Assembly (NCBI GenBank): GCA_027924585.1
Contig: BSBM01000007.1
Coordinates: forward strand, 9,391,501-9,455,500
Source of the DNA: Larix kaempferi
Lineage: Eukaryota > Streptophyta > Pinopsida > Pinales > Pinaceae
DNA length: 64,000 bases
Reading direction: 5' to 3'
In this document: one piece after another, positions 45,171-57,411 of the stretch
Numbering within the stretch: the first letter of the stretch is position 1
How the letters are laid out: every line of letters starts with the position of its first letter
Made by a program: the position numbers and the translations under genes
The notes under the pieces: model-generated
The model's input: only the letters and a program-made list of their open reading frames with translations
Told to the model about the DNA's origin: nothing
The model's database searches: none

Positions 45171-47263
45171 TAAGTATAAAACCTAGTGGCCACTAAAACA
45201 ACTAGGGAGCATACAACATACCACTGAAAAAAAGCCCTAAGTGATCAAAACCAGGAAAACAAAGATAATACTCTCAGAAGAAAGATTAGGATGATGAGGT
45301 CCCAAAACAAACCAATAGAGTATTGACGGTCAGTTACACGGTGTCCAATGGAGGTCCTTTGGGTACAAGCATTTGAATCAAAAAACCGCCCTCCCAGGAT
45401 TACTACAAAGGGTTACCTTCCGTGTCTTTTTGAGGTGAAGTGGAAATAGACTTCCACTCTAATTTTGTAGATACCTAGGGTTAAGATACTAAGGGTACCA
45501 CAAATATTAAAATAACTATGGGAACAGTCGTCAGCATAGCCAAGACGCATGGGCAGGGTAGCAAAGCTCGAAATCCAAAAGCACTTAAAAGTACTAGTGA
45601 ACCCCCATACGCGAATCATCTCTGGTTTATGTTTGAAAGGAAAGTGAGGGGGTATCCTTAGTAGTTATAGTCGCACATGGCCTCGTGCTTAACTTTGGTT
45701 TGAGTAGAGTGTTCCCAGGATATTTTGATATAGGTGGGTTTGCCTAAGAGATTGTCTTACTACAATTATTGAGTAATGAAACCGATTTCGGGTAGTTTAA
45801 GGTGATTTACCCTGAAACCCTATCCTAAGCTAGTTGATGTTGTGTCATACCTAAAACGAAAATGTTGCTAATTAATTTTATTAAATTTTCTTTTTAGAGG
45901 CTACTTTTTATTTAAGAAGGGTAGTGAAGTGTGTGGAATGGTTTCAACAAAAAACAAAGTTTGTACAAATGATGCTTTTAAAATTTCACAAAGACTCTTT
46001 TTGTTTTTTCGTTTATATTTTTCAAAACAAGAAATAGGAAATCCTAAGAATAAGCATTTTTTTTCAATTTTCTTTTTAATTTTCAAAGCAAATAGCAAAA
46101 ATAATCTATCCTACTTTGAAACAGAAAAGGCAAATCTTACTACTAAGCTACCAATTTTCAATTTTTGATCTTTTTCTCCTACTTTGCAAAAGAAAAGGAA
46201 TCTGAAAAAGGAAACAAGCAAGACCTAACAAAAGTGTGGGAAAACATGAAAAAACTAAAGGCTTAAACCAAACAAATCAACAGACTTGACAAAGACTTGA
46301 CCTACAGAGTTGTTCGAATGAAAAACTCTAGATTTGGAATGAGCTGTAAAAGAAAAAGGGAAAACAAATGAGATGTAAAAGAAAAAGGGAAAACAAATGC
46401 ATGCAACAGGAAAAACAAACTACAAGGCTGCTCCTAAGCATCAAAACCCAAGAAAAACATCTTCCAAACAAATAGGGTAGGCAAGTAAATCGAGGTAACT
46501 CTACCGCCACACAAACTCAAAGGAAAAGCTAATCAGAAGGCTTCAACTAGCTCAGACTGACCTGAATAGGAGTTCCAAAGGTATCCACACCAACAAACCT
46601 TTCAAAAACCATCCTAAAAACTCAAACTAGAATCAATCCTTAAAAAAATACAAGACTTAGTAAACGTGCGCAGGTATTGCAACAGACAACAAGCATTGAG
46701 TGCGCAGGTATGTATTAATGCAACATGAGTCTAGGGGGAAAAGTGCACTAATGTATCTATTAGATAGTCGCACACAGCTTCAAAAAGGATTAAAAAAAAG
46801 AAAAGACACCTAAAAGAAGTGTTGAAGCAATTAAAGCAATCTAAAGGGACTTTCAAGAGGTTAAATAAGACTCAAACAAGACAAAAATGTCTCGGCAATA
46901 GTCAGAGAAGCAAGGCAAATGCCAAAAGTAGACTCAACAATCTGGAAACCAAACCCTAGTGGAAGGCTTAAAGCTACAGGAAAGATGCGCTATTGTTTGG
47001 TATAAATACCAACGCCTGCAGCACAAAGTGCGTGGCTATGGTTCATGGAAACTAGCGCACAAGGCAGAAAATGCGCTTTTGTATGCACAGAAGACTAGCA
47101 CACAGGGACTTAAAGCAATAAAAAGAGCTTTGCTCAGCCGAACTTAAATGAATCAAGATAAAAGGAAAACCAAAGTAACCTATAAGAACCTCTCAGAAAA
47201 CGAGCAGACTGTAAAAATGAAAGAAAAACTAGACAACGTTCCCAAAGCAGAAACATTCGGTGT
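45171..47263 (-). other. E3 5' leader
   Basis: No gene is recognised. AT-rich with A-rich runs. At 46660-47110 it has repeated GCGCA-type motifs, including AACTAGCGCAC at 47050-47060. The small plus-strand ORFs at 46959-47345 have no known domain. Confidence 0.55.
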
Positions 47264-47281
47264 TCCCCAGCGGAGTCACCA
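47264..47281 (-). promoter_or_regulatory. Primer binding site of E3, tRNA-Arg-like
   Basis: The minus strand reads TGGTGACTCCGCTGGGGA, close to the TGGCGACTCC-type Tat/Ogre site, four bases after the LTR. Confidence 0.8.
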
Positions 47282-47285
47282 GTTC

Positions 47286-48008
47286 TGTTGTGCAGGAATA
47301 TACCCTATAGTGGGGGAGATGACACTACCAATCTACATGCGGTGACAAGTAAATACATTATGCTTTTCACTAATTACTATGAATGAAACGAGATTAGGAT
47401 TCCGAAAATAGTACCTTTTTAATGATGGTTGGTCCTAGCTTTCGCTTAATCTTCCACAGCAATGTACCTGCAAAAAATGTTAACCTTCCTCAACGTATCT
47501 TGACTATAATATATATAATGAAATTAAAAATAATTTAACATTAATCACAACAAGATATTCAATAAAATAGACATTCCATTGGGACAGGAAGGGTATTTCA
47601 ACCTTTTATTGTCAAACAAATGTAGTTAAGTACATATATACCTGATCTTCCCAGACACTTCTGCAACTGAGTCCTGGGCTCCTGCTCCTCACAATGACTT
47701 AGAAAATCCTTCAGCATAACAATAGCTTCTTCTTCATTGGCCCCTTCCTCATGGATTCCCCTTGTATTTATGGGACAAGGCTAGAAGTTAGATTCGTGAG
47801 GCAGTTGAATTGGGAGGTTGGGGGAGTTATAGAACCAACCTCAACTAATCCCAATTCGTGATCTTAATATATTTTTTCGATTCATCTTAACATGTACTCA
47901 AGTATCATAACAGTAAACCATGTTCAGTATACAACTTTTGTTCTTTACAACTAGCGCACACATCTTTTGAGGTAAGTGCGTGGGTTCTCTTCAGAAGAAC
48001 CAACGTTT
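47286..48008 (-). repeat. Putative 5' LTR of E3
   Basis: The left edge is TGTTGTGCAGG at 47286 beside the PBS. A TATA-like CATAAATACAAGG (minus) is near 47761-47773. The right edge could be ATAACA at 47912 or AGAACA near 48008; the partner LTR is missing, so it stays open. Confidence 0.45.
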
Positions 48009-48184
48009 AGAACACTAGATGTCAATGGAAATAGTACCACTCACATAGTGAAAACTGTAGAAAAAATATGTTTTTCAGCTGAAGATGTGTGATCTCAGCA
48101 ATAACTCATCCAAGGTCAATCTAGCTCTTCCATGCATAGTGTCCTTTTTTGTGATCGACAGGGCAATGTGATCATGGAGGGAGA

Positions 48185-48515
48185 AGTGCCGAATACTATG
48201 GATCAAACAAACCTTGAAAGATCTACAAGTAAAAATTGATCAACCCATACAAATATTATACGACAATACAAGCATAGTTAGAATCTCAAAGAATCCTATC
48301 ATGCACTGCAAAACCAAAATATTCCCATCCACTATCACTTTGTGAGAGAACATGTCACTGAAAACACTATCAAGCTGGAGTATGTCAATACCAAAGCAGA
48401 TTGTCGATATATTTACAAAACCGCTCCTAAGAAGCACGTTTGAATATCTCAGGGAGAAACTTGGTGTGGTCCATAATCCACAACATGATGAGAGGCTCGA
48501 CAAGAGGACATAAAA
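48185..48515 (+). pseudogene. Copia RNase H C-terminal fragment
   Basis: Plus-strand frames give LWIKQTLKDLQVKIDQPI, YDNTSIVRISKNPIMHCKTK, IHYHFVREHV and DIFTKPLLRSTFEYLREKLG, the usual end of a Copia RNase H. Two frameshifts separate these pieces. No other part of this element is recognisable nearby. Confidence 0.85.
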
Positions 48516-49523
48516 GAAAATGGAACTTTGCAGTGTGCAATGAATATGACAAGATGATGGAAGATTGCAAAAGAAATAAAGAAGTGTGATTTATTAGTGA
48601 ATATGACAAGAATATAAGATCAAGTCAAAAGGAGGTTAGAAATTGTATAGGGGAAGTATATCTGAGACATAAATAGCATTGAATGTACAAATTTCAATTT
48701 GACTAAGCTCTGTGTAGCAACCTGTTGAAGCCTTGGATATGCTGGAAATTTACCAAGCAACAATGCAAAAGAGATAGCTCAACCGAAGGCTTCAGATAAT
48801 CCCATGCAAGGATTACCCTATCCTCAATCTATTTGGTATAACTAACGCTGGCGGATATTAGGCCTTCGTTGGCACTCTGAGAGTAACTTGGGTGGAACTT
48901 TCTTCCTCAAGGGAAGATCTAAAAAGTTATTGAAAGATAAGGAAAGCAGAAAGAAAACAAGTAAAAGAAAAAAAATGAAATATAATCTACTCAAATCTAA
49001 TTTGAAAAGGGAAATTTGGCTATAAATTCTCAAAACAGCCAGATTAAGAAATTTAGGTACTTGTCACTCTGACCAATAACAATTAAATCAGATGTAATAT
49101 TACCTACTTTGATAAAAGACAATATGGTTAAAACCAATTTAATTCATTCAAATATTAATATTGTATGATTGTTCTGCTAGAGATATGCTAATTGACAAAT
49201 TAACATGTTAAAATGACAATTCTGTAGTTACAAGAATAATAGATAAGATTATGTGAAACAGAGAAATAAATTTCCTATTACTTTATCTTCATAAAAAATC
49301 ATAGATGAAAAATCAACATACGCATTCATATGCTTGTGATCATGTAACCAAAGAAAAGTGAATTATTGAATGAAAGCAAGAAAACCAATACTCGTCAAGG
49401 AAACTTGATAAATATATTACCAGAAAGAAAAGATGAGAGAAGACTGACTGAATTTCATTAAAGACAGTAAGAAATTACAATAGTCCATGTGCAGCAGTAT
49501 GCATCCAATTCTTTTCTCTAGTG
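48516..49523. other. Stretch without recognised genes
   Basis: AT-rich, with no conserved protein. It may contain the 3' end of the Copia fragment at its left and an LTR of the ORFb element at its right, but no paired termini are visible. Confidence 0.4.
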
Positions 49524-49538
49524 GTTCTCCCCCCTTTA
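49524..49538 (-). promoter_or_regulatory. Possible polypurine tract of the ORFb element
   Basis: The minus strand reads AAAGGGGGGAGAACC downstream of ORFb. No TG-starting LTR follows directly, so the call is weak. Confidence 0.35.
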
Positions 49539-49639
49539 CATGATATCTAAGTCCCTTTAAACAATAATTGCAATAAGTTACAAAAGAAACTAATTTCCCA
49601 TGAAATTAGGGATTACAAAATATTTGCTTAAGATTTACC

Positions 49640-52501
49640 AAGGGAAGCTAGCCACTTGGAAAAAACATCTAAAATATCATCAATATCGTTATAATGAGCA
49701 TGTTCAAGCTACAGTTAAGCCTTGCGCAAAAAAGCTTCGATTTCCCTCTTCTTTTCCTTTCACCATTCTCCTAAGAAAACAATAACTTTCATCCCCGAAG
49801 AAATTGGTAACTCAACTAATTCTTTGATTTCTTTTATATGAATATGCCAAATCTATTCAATTCTCTCCTTAAAATGCAAATTCTTTTCTTCAACTTCTAT
49901 GATTATGATATTAGGTGGAAGAGCATTTTCTATTTGATTCATAACAAGGAAATCCAACAAACCTAGCAGATTATCAGAAGCAAACCATCGCTTCCTGCAA
50001 TACTTTTGGCCTTCTTCAACGGTGGACTCACCCATGCCACATACATTTTCGCAAGACTGTAAAGAGATTTTGATTCTCCTTAGCTTGATGTCGTTTAGAA
50101 TAGGGACTGCTTCAGGTTTATCCTTGATATACTTCTTCCAATCAATAACATCTTCGAAATCCCTTCTTGTATCATTTCTTTGTTGATTATGATCACAAAG
50201 AATTTAAAACATCCCGAATCTCATTCAAAACTTCAAATAACTCAACTAGGATATTTTTATAATCATTATTTCTTCGCAAATCAAATTCTTTGAATTCATC
50301 TTTGGAAAACTGCGAAAAAAGAGGAAATAGAAGAAATTGACTGGGACAATTTTAACCATTGTTCAAGAACTATCAAATTCTCAGCATACTAAGCATTATG
50401 TCCTTGTTATTCATGAAGTTATTGCCTCAAATATTCATTCTATGATTGCATTTCTTGAATATGATATTCATACTTTTACTTCAATCCCTGCAATTGAGAT
50501 TGATACTATTGATCCAAATCTACTTATTCTTGAGCTCTTGCAATTCCTCTTCTTTATTTTCAATTTCTTTATTAAGTGTAGTGACAAAATCAAAGTTGGC
50601 ACCAAAAAAGGCTCCCATAGCAGTAACTATTTCCAAAGCTTCCTGTTTATCATCTGTGGAGGCTCTCTTCCATATGATTTGATTGGGAACAACTCCCTAG
50701 ACTAGTGTCCCTTTTCTAACTCTTTTAGAACCTTTATTTACCACTTCCTTTTCTGATTTGATCCAGAAATAATTACCAAGAGAAACCTCTGCATCTTCAC
50801 CAAAGTCTGCCATTACTTCAAAAGGGGATGATAATACTTCTGAAATAGTGACCAAAGAAATAGGTTGTGAACAACAGGGGTAGGGATAGGCATGCTCAGT
50901 TGAGATGAGGATATAGCAGTTGTTGTATTAGTTAAGGCTGAAGGAGAAGAAATGGGAATCATGAATGAAATGTCACGATCTAAATATGCAGAAGAAACTG
51001 GAATTTCTAATGAATTTAAGGAAGTCTCCATAGGAATAGTGAGTTGAGCAGATGGAGAAATAAGAGAAACAATGGGGGTTGATGATGGTGCAGATGGAAA
51101 AATTGTGGGAATGGTAACAAGTGGAGAGGATGTTATAGTGAGGACGGTAGTGATTTCAGGAAGGGGAGTGTCTAAGAGAAAATACCCTATCAATGGATCT
51201 TCAATTGGATCAGAAAGAACATGGGTGATTGAAGTAGTCACTGTCAGGTCAATAGAAATAGTCACTGGAAATGATAAATTGGTGAAATAGAACTCATCAT
51301 CATGGTCACTGTCATCAACTTGCAACAACTCAACCCCTGTTACTGATGATTTTGTTTTCTACCTCTTAGCTAGAGGTGTTGTAGCAGTAGTTTTTGTTTC
51401 AAGTGCAGAGCTCATCAAGGCTAAGATTTTCTTCATGTCTTCAACTAATTTGATCAAAGCATTAAGGTTTTCTGTAGGTTAAGGCTACAAAGGATCATCA
51501 ATTGGATATTTTCCTTTCTTATACTCATGTTGATAAGTTAATAGGAACAGAGTCTTAACCTGTTTTTTCTGTGCTTCTTTCGCTATCATCTCTTTCTGAG
51601 CCCTTTCTTCATCTGATAGCTTGAGATTTCTATCTTGCGGCACCTTCATCTTGAGTTCTTATTGATACTAATCAATGAATCCCTTTTCCTCCTGAGTGGT
51701 AGCCCTACTTGAAACATCTTGAAAAGAATTTGCACCTTCATAAATCAAATCATTAGGCTTTGTTTCATGCACATAGTTATTCTTTATGTGATATTTAATA
51801 ATGTGGTTGGCCAAGAATGATTTAGGATCATGCATCCTTTTGGGAGCTTCCCCAAGATTCAGAGTTGTAACCCTTTTACCAAGCAAGGTGGCATGTGTAG
51901 AATTTTGGAAAACCAGAGGTCCAAGGGAAAGGGGAAACTTAGGCCAACATTTCCTATTTTCTCCAATGAACCGAGGGAAAACACCATCAATAATAGTTTG
52001 AAATGAAATTTCCTCAATAAATATTCTGTAAGGTACAATTCTGGGCAAGAGGTGAACTGTTTTTATTCCCCATATTTTGATGTAAGAAAAATATTCACCA
52101 ACATACCAATCCCCCATAATAGCCATCAATGCCTTAGTTTGTGAATAAAAAGTGGGGGCATCCTCTGTGAATATTTTATAATAAATGGAGCTAATAAAAT
52201 GATCACAGATGTCATAAATGAGAGGTACAAAGTTTTCTTCCCATAACACTAAACAATAGATATGGATAGGAGGTCCTTCTCTTGTCCAATTTGTTGGGCT
52301 CTTATAACCTCTTTATTTAACCTTCTTGTATTTACCCAAGTTTTGCGTAGTTGTGTTCCAACAAAACCCTTCTTCATTGGCCTTTTCGGCAATAGTCTAC
52401 AAACAGACTAAGGTCTCAGTCGAGGCAAAGTTTATGGGGGATTACAGAATTAGGTTTCTGTAATCAAGTGATGCACGGTTTGATGGACTGGGGGATTTCA
52501 T
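49640..52501 (-). pseudogene. ORFb: long unclassified retroelement ORF
   Basis: I do not recognise the family. The frame starts at an ATG (52499-52501; MKSPSPSNRASLDYRN). It continues past stops to an open 193-codon block (52249-51668) with a compact domain: PLIYDICDHFISSIYYKIF, WYVGEYFSYIKIWG and VHLLPRIVPYRIFIEEISF. Next come a charged, probably helical stretch, a Ser/Thr/Pro-rich linker (51328-50813) and a coiled-coil-like end (NKEIENKEEELQELKNK near 50540). The layout, a globular N-terminus, a linker and a coiled coil, resembles ORFa of E5. It could be an accessory or envelope-position ORF of an element whose gag-pol is gone. Confidence 0.5.
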
Positions 52502-52509
52502 GGAGTTTC

Positions 52510-53897
52510 ACCTACTTTGCAGCTATCACTTATACTATAGCACACGTTGGGACTCCGCACTTCAAAATGGCCACTTAAACAATAAGACAATGCCACTTCA
52601 AGCTGCGCTACTTCTTAACACTCACAAACCTTACAGGATTCGTTGACTTGGTGTAGTTATGCCTTCAACACACAGGACTGTGCACTTTGCGAACTCATGC
52701 AATATGGTGGCATACAACGCCACCGTGCACTTTCAATACTGTGCTTCCAGGGAATCTCACTTAACACAGAATTCGGTGACTAGTGTTAACCAAATAACTC
52801 ATGCATTCATCATATTCAAAATTACTTGCTCATTCAACATTCAAGCACATATGTTCAACACTTAACATATTATTCTCATCACTACTTCATGTGGAAAATA
52901 CATATAAAAGCAAAGACACATATAACTGTAAGCATGAACTTAACCATAAACAATGCAAACACATAGATTAAATCACGCAACACAGTATTTATGTGGTTCA
53001 CTGCCGGATGGGAGCTACGTCCAAGGGAACTATTCATTACATTAATGGGAAGGGTTCAATAGTTCTAGTCTGCGCACTCAACAACAGACTCTTCTCTCTC
53101 TACAATAGGTCTCTGCGCACACAGCTGCAGAGCCTCTTTCTCTCTTCAGTGGGTCTCTACACACATAGTTGCAAAGACTATTTACAAGGCTTAGTACCTC
53201 AGCAGATATAAAAAAAACAACTTAGAGATCCCCAAAATTCCTGTCAGCGATCAACCCTTCCCTTACAAAGTTTCCCCTTTTATATATTTTGCCCTTAGGT
53301 CACGTCTTTAGAATGCATATGGGTCGAAAACCCTAGCGTTACCAAAACTGGTGCAGTTATGCCACCAACCCAGCCTGTCGTAATCGATAGCTGCTCCACT
53401 CGCCTCTAGCTTCTTTGTTGGGCCACTCGTGGCTCAAATGCCCTTCTGACAGCTATAGTCCTCATGAAACCATTTTAACTGCATAATGGCATGTCACTTT
53501 CCTCCCCTCTGTCTTTCATGTCGCTATCGACCCGTGGATTTGATTCTAATGGTTTTCGGCACTCTAACTGACAGGTTGCTTTCATCTATTTCCACGCTAC
53601 TCCTTACCCAAATCTCAAGAATCATGGAGTCACTTACCAAAAATAGATCACTTTCATCTGCTCGACCTTTACTTATATTCTTTTCCCAAAATTACCTGTT
53701 GTGCTGGAGCTACGCATCCAAAAAATTGTGTTGTGCTTAGACTTCGCACTCCTTACTGCGCCACTTGGACTTTGCAATCCGAACTACTCCATTTCCAAAA
53801 CTATGCCACTTGGACTTCGCAATCCAAACTGCACCATTTCCAAAACTGTGCTTCCTCAAAATTGTGACAACTTGGGCCATGCCCAATAGGCCCCTAA
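52510..53897 (-). repeat. Putative 3' LTR of E5
   Basis: The right edge is TGTTAGGGGCC (minus) at about 53893, two bases beyond the ORFa stop. A TATA box reads ATATATAAAAGGGG (minus) at 53274-53287. The part at 53680-53860 has two 45-bp tandem units (53761-53805, 53806-53850) and many GCGCA/TGCAC words; 52520-52790 has similar words. The left edge is unclear and no partner LTR is in the window. Confidence 0.4.
53278..53285 (-). promoter_or_regulatory. TATA box in putative E5 LTR
   Basis: The minus strand reads CAAAATATATAAAAGGGG, a strong TATA box, about 610 bp from the inferred LTR start. Confidence 0.5.
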
Positions 53898-53900
53898 CAC

Positions 53901-56900
53901 TTACTTGTGGATCATCTTTGATAGACTTGGCTCTTGCTCCTCGTCCTCTGGATGGCTCAATGTTTCAGTGAAGCCTTGAAGAGTTGTGCTCAACTTCGTA
54001 ATTGCTTCATTTGTTTCTTGCTCGAAGTCCCTAATAGTCTCCAACATCTCCTCGGAGACGTCTTCCTGAGCATACTCCCGGACTGTCTTCTCCATGGTGT
54101 TGAGTTCCTATAGTTTTTCCTCGATTGCATTAGCGAAGGAGAGCACCTCTTATTGCACTGGTTGTAGTCTCGCCGATGTCTTATTCTCCTTATCCATCAA
54201 AACTTTCAGTTCTTGTATCAAGTCCTTGACTTGCACGAACTTTTGGATTTTCTCTCTTGGCGTCAAGGTCTCAATGGCCGCATTCACAACATCCAAATCT
54301 ACTTGGCGTTGATGCAATTCATCATGAATTTGTTGTAGGGAAGGATCCTCCTGCAGCATATCCCATACCTTCATAGCCTCTTCTAGCAAATCTTGACATT
54401 TTTCTATTTCGACAGAGATAGTCTCTGCTAAAGCTTTTAGTGTTGCGACTCTTTCTTTTCCCATATATCGTGGTGTAGTAGGTGGTTGCTGGGTTGTGAG
54501 GTTAGAAACCTCTTCCTTATGGGTGACCTCCATTTTCACCATCTATGCTTTTAAATTGCTTACCACCTTTCCAATCTGTACTATTATACCTTCTAACTCT
54601 GGTTGCGCTTCGTATTCAGGTATCTATGCGCAGACAGTAGAAACTGTCTCTTCCAACCTTCTTCACTTTTCTTGTGCTTTGGTTAGTTATGTGGTTTTTT
54701 GCGCACATTCCTCTACTAGTTGTCTATAGCTCTCCTCTAGGTGTATGTTCTGGTTATAAGAGACGATGTATCTATCTCTTATCTCTTCGACAACCTGCAG
54801 GTGTAGATCATGGAACCCCTCAAGAGGTAGCATACCAATATTAATGTCAAGGTCCTCTACTTTCTTCGTACCTTCAGCCATCCCCTCAGTCGGTAAAATG
54901 ATGTTGAGTGGCTGCATTCTGACTAGGTGGGGCTTCATTGTCACGGATGGTGGCCTTCTCCTTCATTGACTAGATTCACCGATCTTACCTTCCGAATCAG
55001 ATTCTTGAATGAAGTCCTGTTGGACTTGTTCTATCTTCACAACCATAAGCTTGAGCTCTAAGAGGTTCTGATTCAACTGCGCTTGTTCCTCTACGTTCTT
55101 ATAGTCTTTTATAGCAAGCGCCTCCCCTAAATACTCTACTAAACGTAGAGTGATGTAGTTGTAGTCGCCTTCGTGAAACTGCACTTCTGGGTTGGTCTTA
55201 TTTTCCTTACTTTTCTTGGTCCTTTTTCTGGTACCGAACATTCTGGATGCTTTCTCTTTTCTCCTTTTGGCACTTTAGTAGTGTCTTTTTCTGTTTCCTC
55301 CTCAATGAATGGAACCTTAATGCTGATTTCATCTGATGTAGAATGTATTTCTGGTGGCGCATCTGCCTTCCACTCTGGTGGCTAGTCTTTTATGGCCAGC
55401 TACATCCTTGGCACATCCAATTGGTAATCCATAGGGAACCATACTGGGTTCTGCTTTTCAGCCCTTGGCTGAATGTAAATAGAGTGAAAATCAACCTTAA
55501 ATAACATCTTCTAAAGAAAAATTATTGTCTTATCTTTTGAAATGCATGGAGTGCACTGTATTACCTCACACAATTGGCCATTTTAAGTGTAGAACTATTG
55601 ATTATTTACATGTTGTCATTCCAGCTACGCATTTTCCCACATATTGGCATACTTTGCATCTCAGCAATATCCCGTTATCATTGGAAGGTTGTGTTGATAC
55701 TGTGGCTCCTTCCAACCTATAAAAGAAATCAATATAATCATCCATGTGTAGTGGAATGAGCTTCCTGTCTCTTGGGTTTCACGGACATCCTCCAAAAATT
55801 CATTTAGCAGATCAATAGCTCAATTGTATGGGTTCCCATCTTTGGCTTTTGCAGCGAGAAGAACTGCTAGAGCCAGCACTTCTGTTGATCTACCCTTTCA
55901 CAAAATCCTTCTTGCGAGCAGTTGGACTGTGAACTTTGTGGCATTGTTTTAAATCCCATATGTGAAAAAGCCTCGTTTCCCCTTTAATATTTTATATTCT
56001 TCTTTCATTTTCTTTGAGAGCTCCTTATCCTTCGTTTTTCCCACAAAATCCCCTGCAACATCATCTCCTTGCTTACTGAGATGAGTGATGTTGTAGATGA
56101 GGTCGACATTGATGTCAATTTTTTGGTCAAGCCATAGGAATACCTGGTGCGTGCATGATATCAAAATGCGCACCACCATGGTACATTCGGGACTTTTCCC
56201 AAAGTGGGGTATACGCAGGATATGCAGTAAGCTGGAGGGCGCTAATTGCTTAGCCCAGTCCTACAGAACAACCAAAGGTTTTCCTGATTTTGCATCCTCC
56301 TTTCGGCACATCTACTGGTCAACTTGAAACTGAGGATATTTTGTCTCTTGCGGGTCTTTTGCTTCTACGATATTATGGTCTATGAACTTGCATCCTCCTA
56401 CCTTTATGAGTAGGTTCCCATGGATTTCCACATCGTTAGAAATCAGCAGTACCGGAATGTCATACAGCGCGTTCTTGAACAGGGTAACGGCTGGAGCATC
56501 GAGCCTTCTCGGTGGGATATATACATGTGTTAGGTAAATGGGGTTGTCCCCTAGTGGAAATGGCGTTCCAGGATTTGGATTTCCTGGTGCCTTCGACTTC
56601 TCAGGTTCCTAAAGGGGTCCCTTATCCTTTCGGTGCATATCTGTTGTATTTCAGGGTGAGCATCTTGACGCGGAACCTCTCTATGAAACATATTTCTTAA
56701 CGGGCGTTTTCATCAACCCAGAAACCCCAGAGCATTTAAAGTCCTTCACAACCTGATCAACTATATACTGCTCATACATTCACCTCGAATTCGTTCTATA
56801 TGCTCTCGAGATTTCTTGGAACTCACTGTTAAAAACTGAAACTATTCTTTGCGGAGAAAATTTAAAATTTGTGGTAAAACCCGTGAGTCGAGTCTTAGCA

Positions 56901-56965
56901 GTATTTATAGATGCGGATAGGCTTGAGCCGCGCCCATAAACGTCTAGATGAACATTAAATTTCAT
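53901..56965 (-). pseudogene. ORFa: long 3' ORF of E5 with coiled coils
   Basis: A long gene between integrase and the 3' LTR, the place of envelope-like ORFs in some gypsy lineages; I do not recognise the family and see no membrane segment. The ATG at 56965 opens a frame that runs past TGA and TAG stops to about 55240. It holds NPIYLTHVYIPPRRLDAP, NALYDIPVLLISNDVEIHG and a lysine-rich stretch with KGKRGFFTYGI. After a frameshift come acidic and basic segments. Blocks at 54963-55241, 54687-54944, 54150-54542 and 53901-54095 are rich in Glu, Lys, Leu and Gln with heptad-like spacing, that is coiled coil. It ends SLSKMIHK with a TAA adjoining the LTR. Confidence 0.6.
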
Positions 56966-57411
56966 GACGGTTGGCCAAATCCACCGAGGATCTTGGTCCT
57001 TTCCTTCATTGAATGCATCAGAATGACTAAATTTGCGTTAAATGCACAAGAGGCGTTGGTCAAAACACTGTATAATGGCTAGTTTTCCAACCGACATTTT
57101 AATGGCTAGTTTCTTCGATTGCGCTCATGGCTCGAACAAAATACTTTTGCGTCGTTCCTTTGCACACTTATGCTCCTTCATTTTTAACTTCGCAGTTGCA
57201 CTTTCTACTCGTGGTTCGCATCGCATTTCTGGTGTACACTTTGCATATGTGCTTCCAATGTGCACTGCGCATCCAACGTCCTTCGTGCACTGCACATCCA
57301 TGTTTCATGCGACTTCATATTTCATCAAAATTGTGTGCAAAATCTTTATTCTGTCATTCTTAGTGTCCAATTTCAACTGTAGTTGACACTTATAATTTTC
57401 TTCACTTCTGA
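56966..57411 (-). other. E5 spacer between integrase and ORFa with motif cluster
   Basis: Non-coding. At 57050-57320 short words GTGCACTGC, TGCGCATCC, TTCGCAGTTGCAC and CACTTTGCATATG recur every 10-30 bp. Related words occur in the putative LTR. Confidence 0.5.

Noticed and set aside
53901-56965. Calling ORFa a viral envelope gene
   Set aside because: Only its position suggests it. No signal peptide, membrane anchor or cleavage site is visible; the C-terminal half looks like coiled coil.
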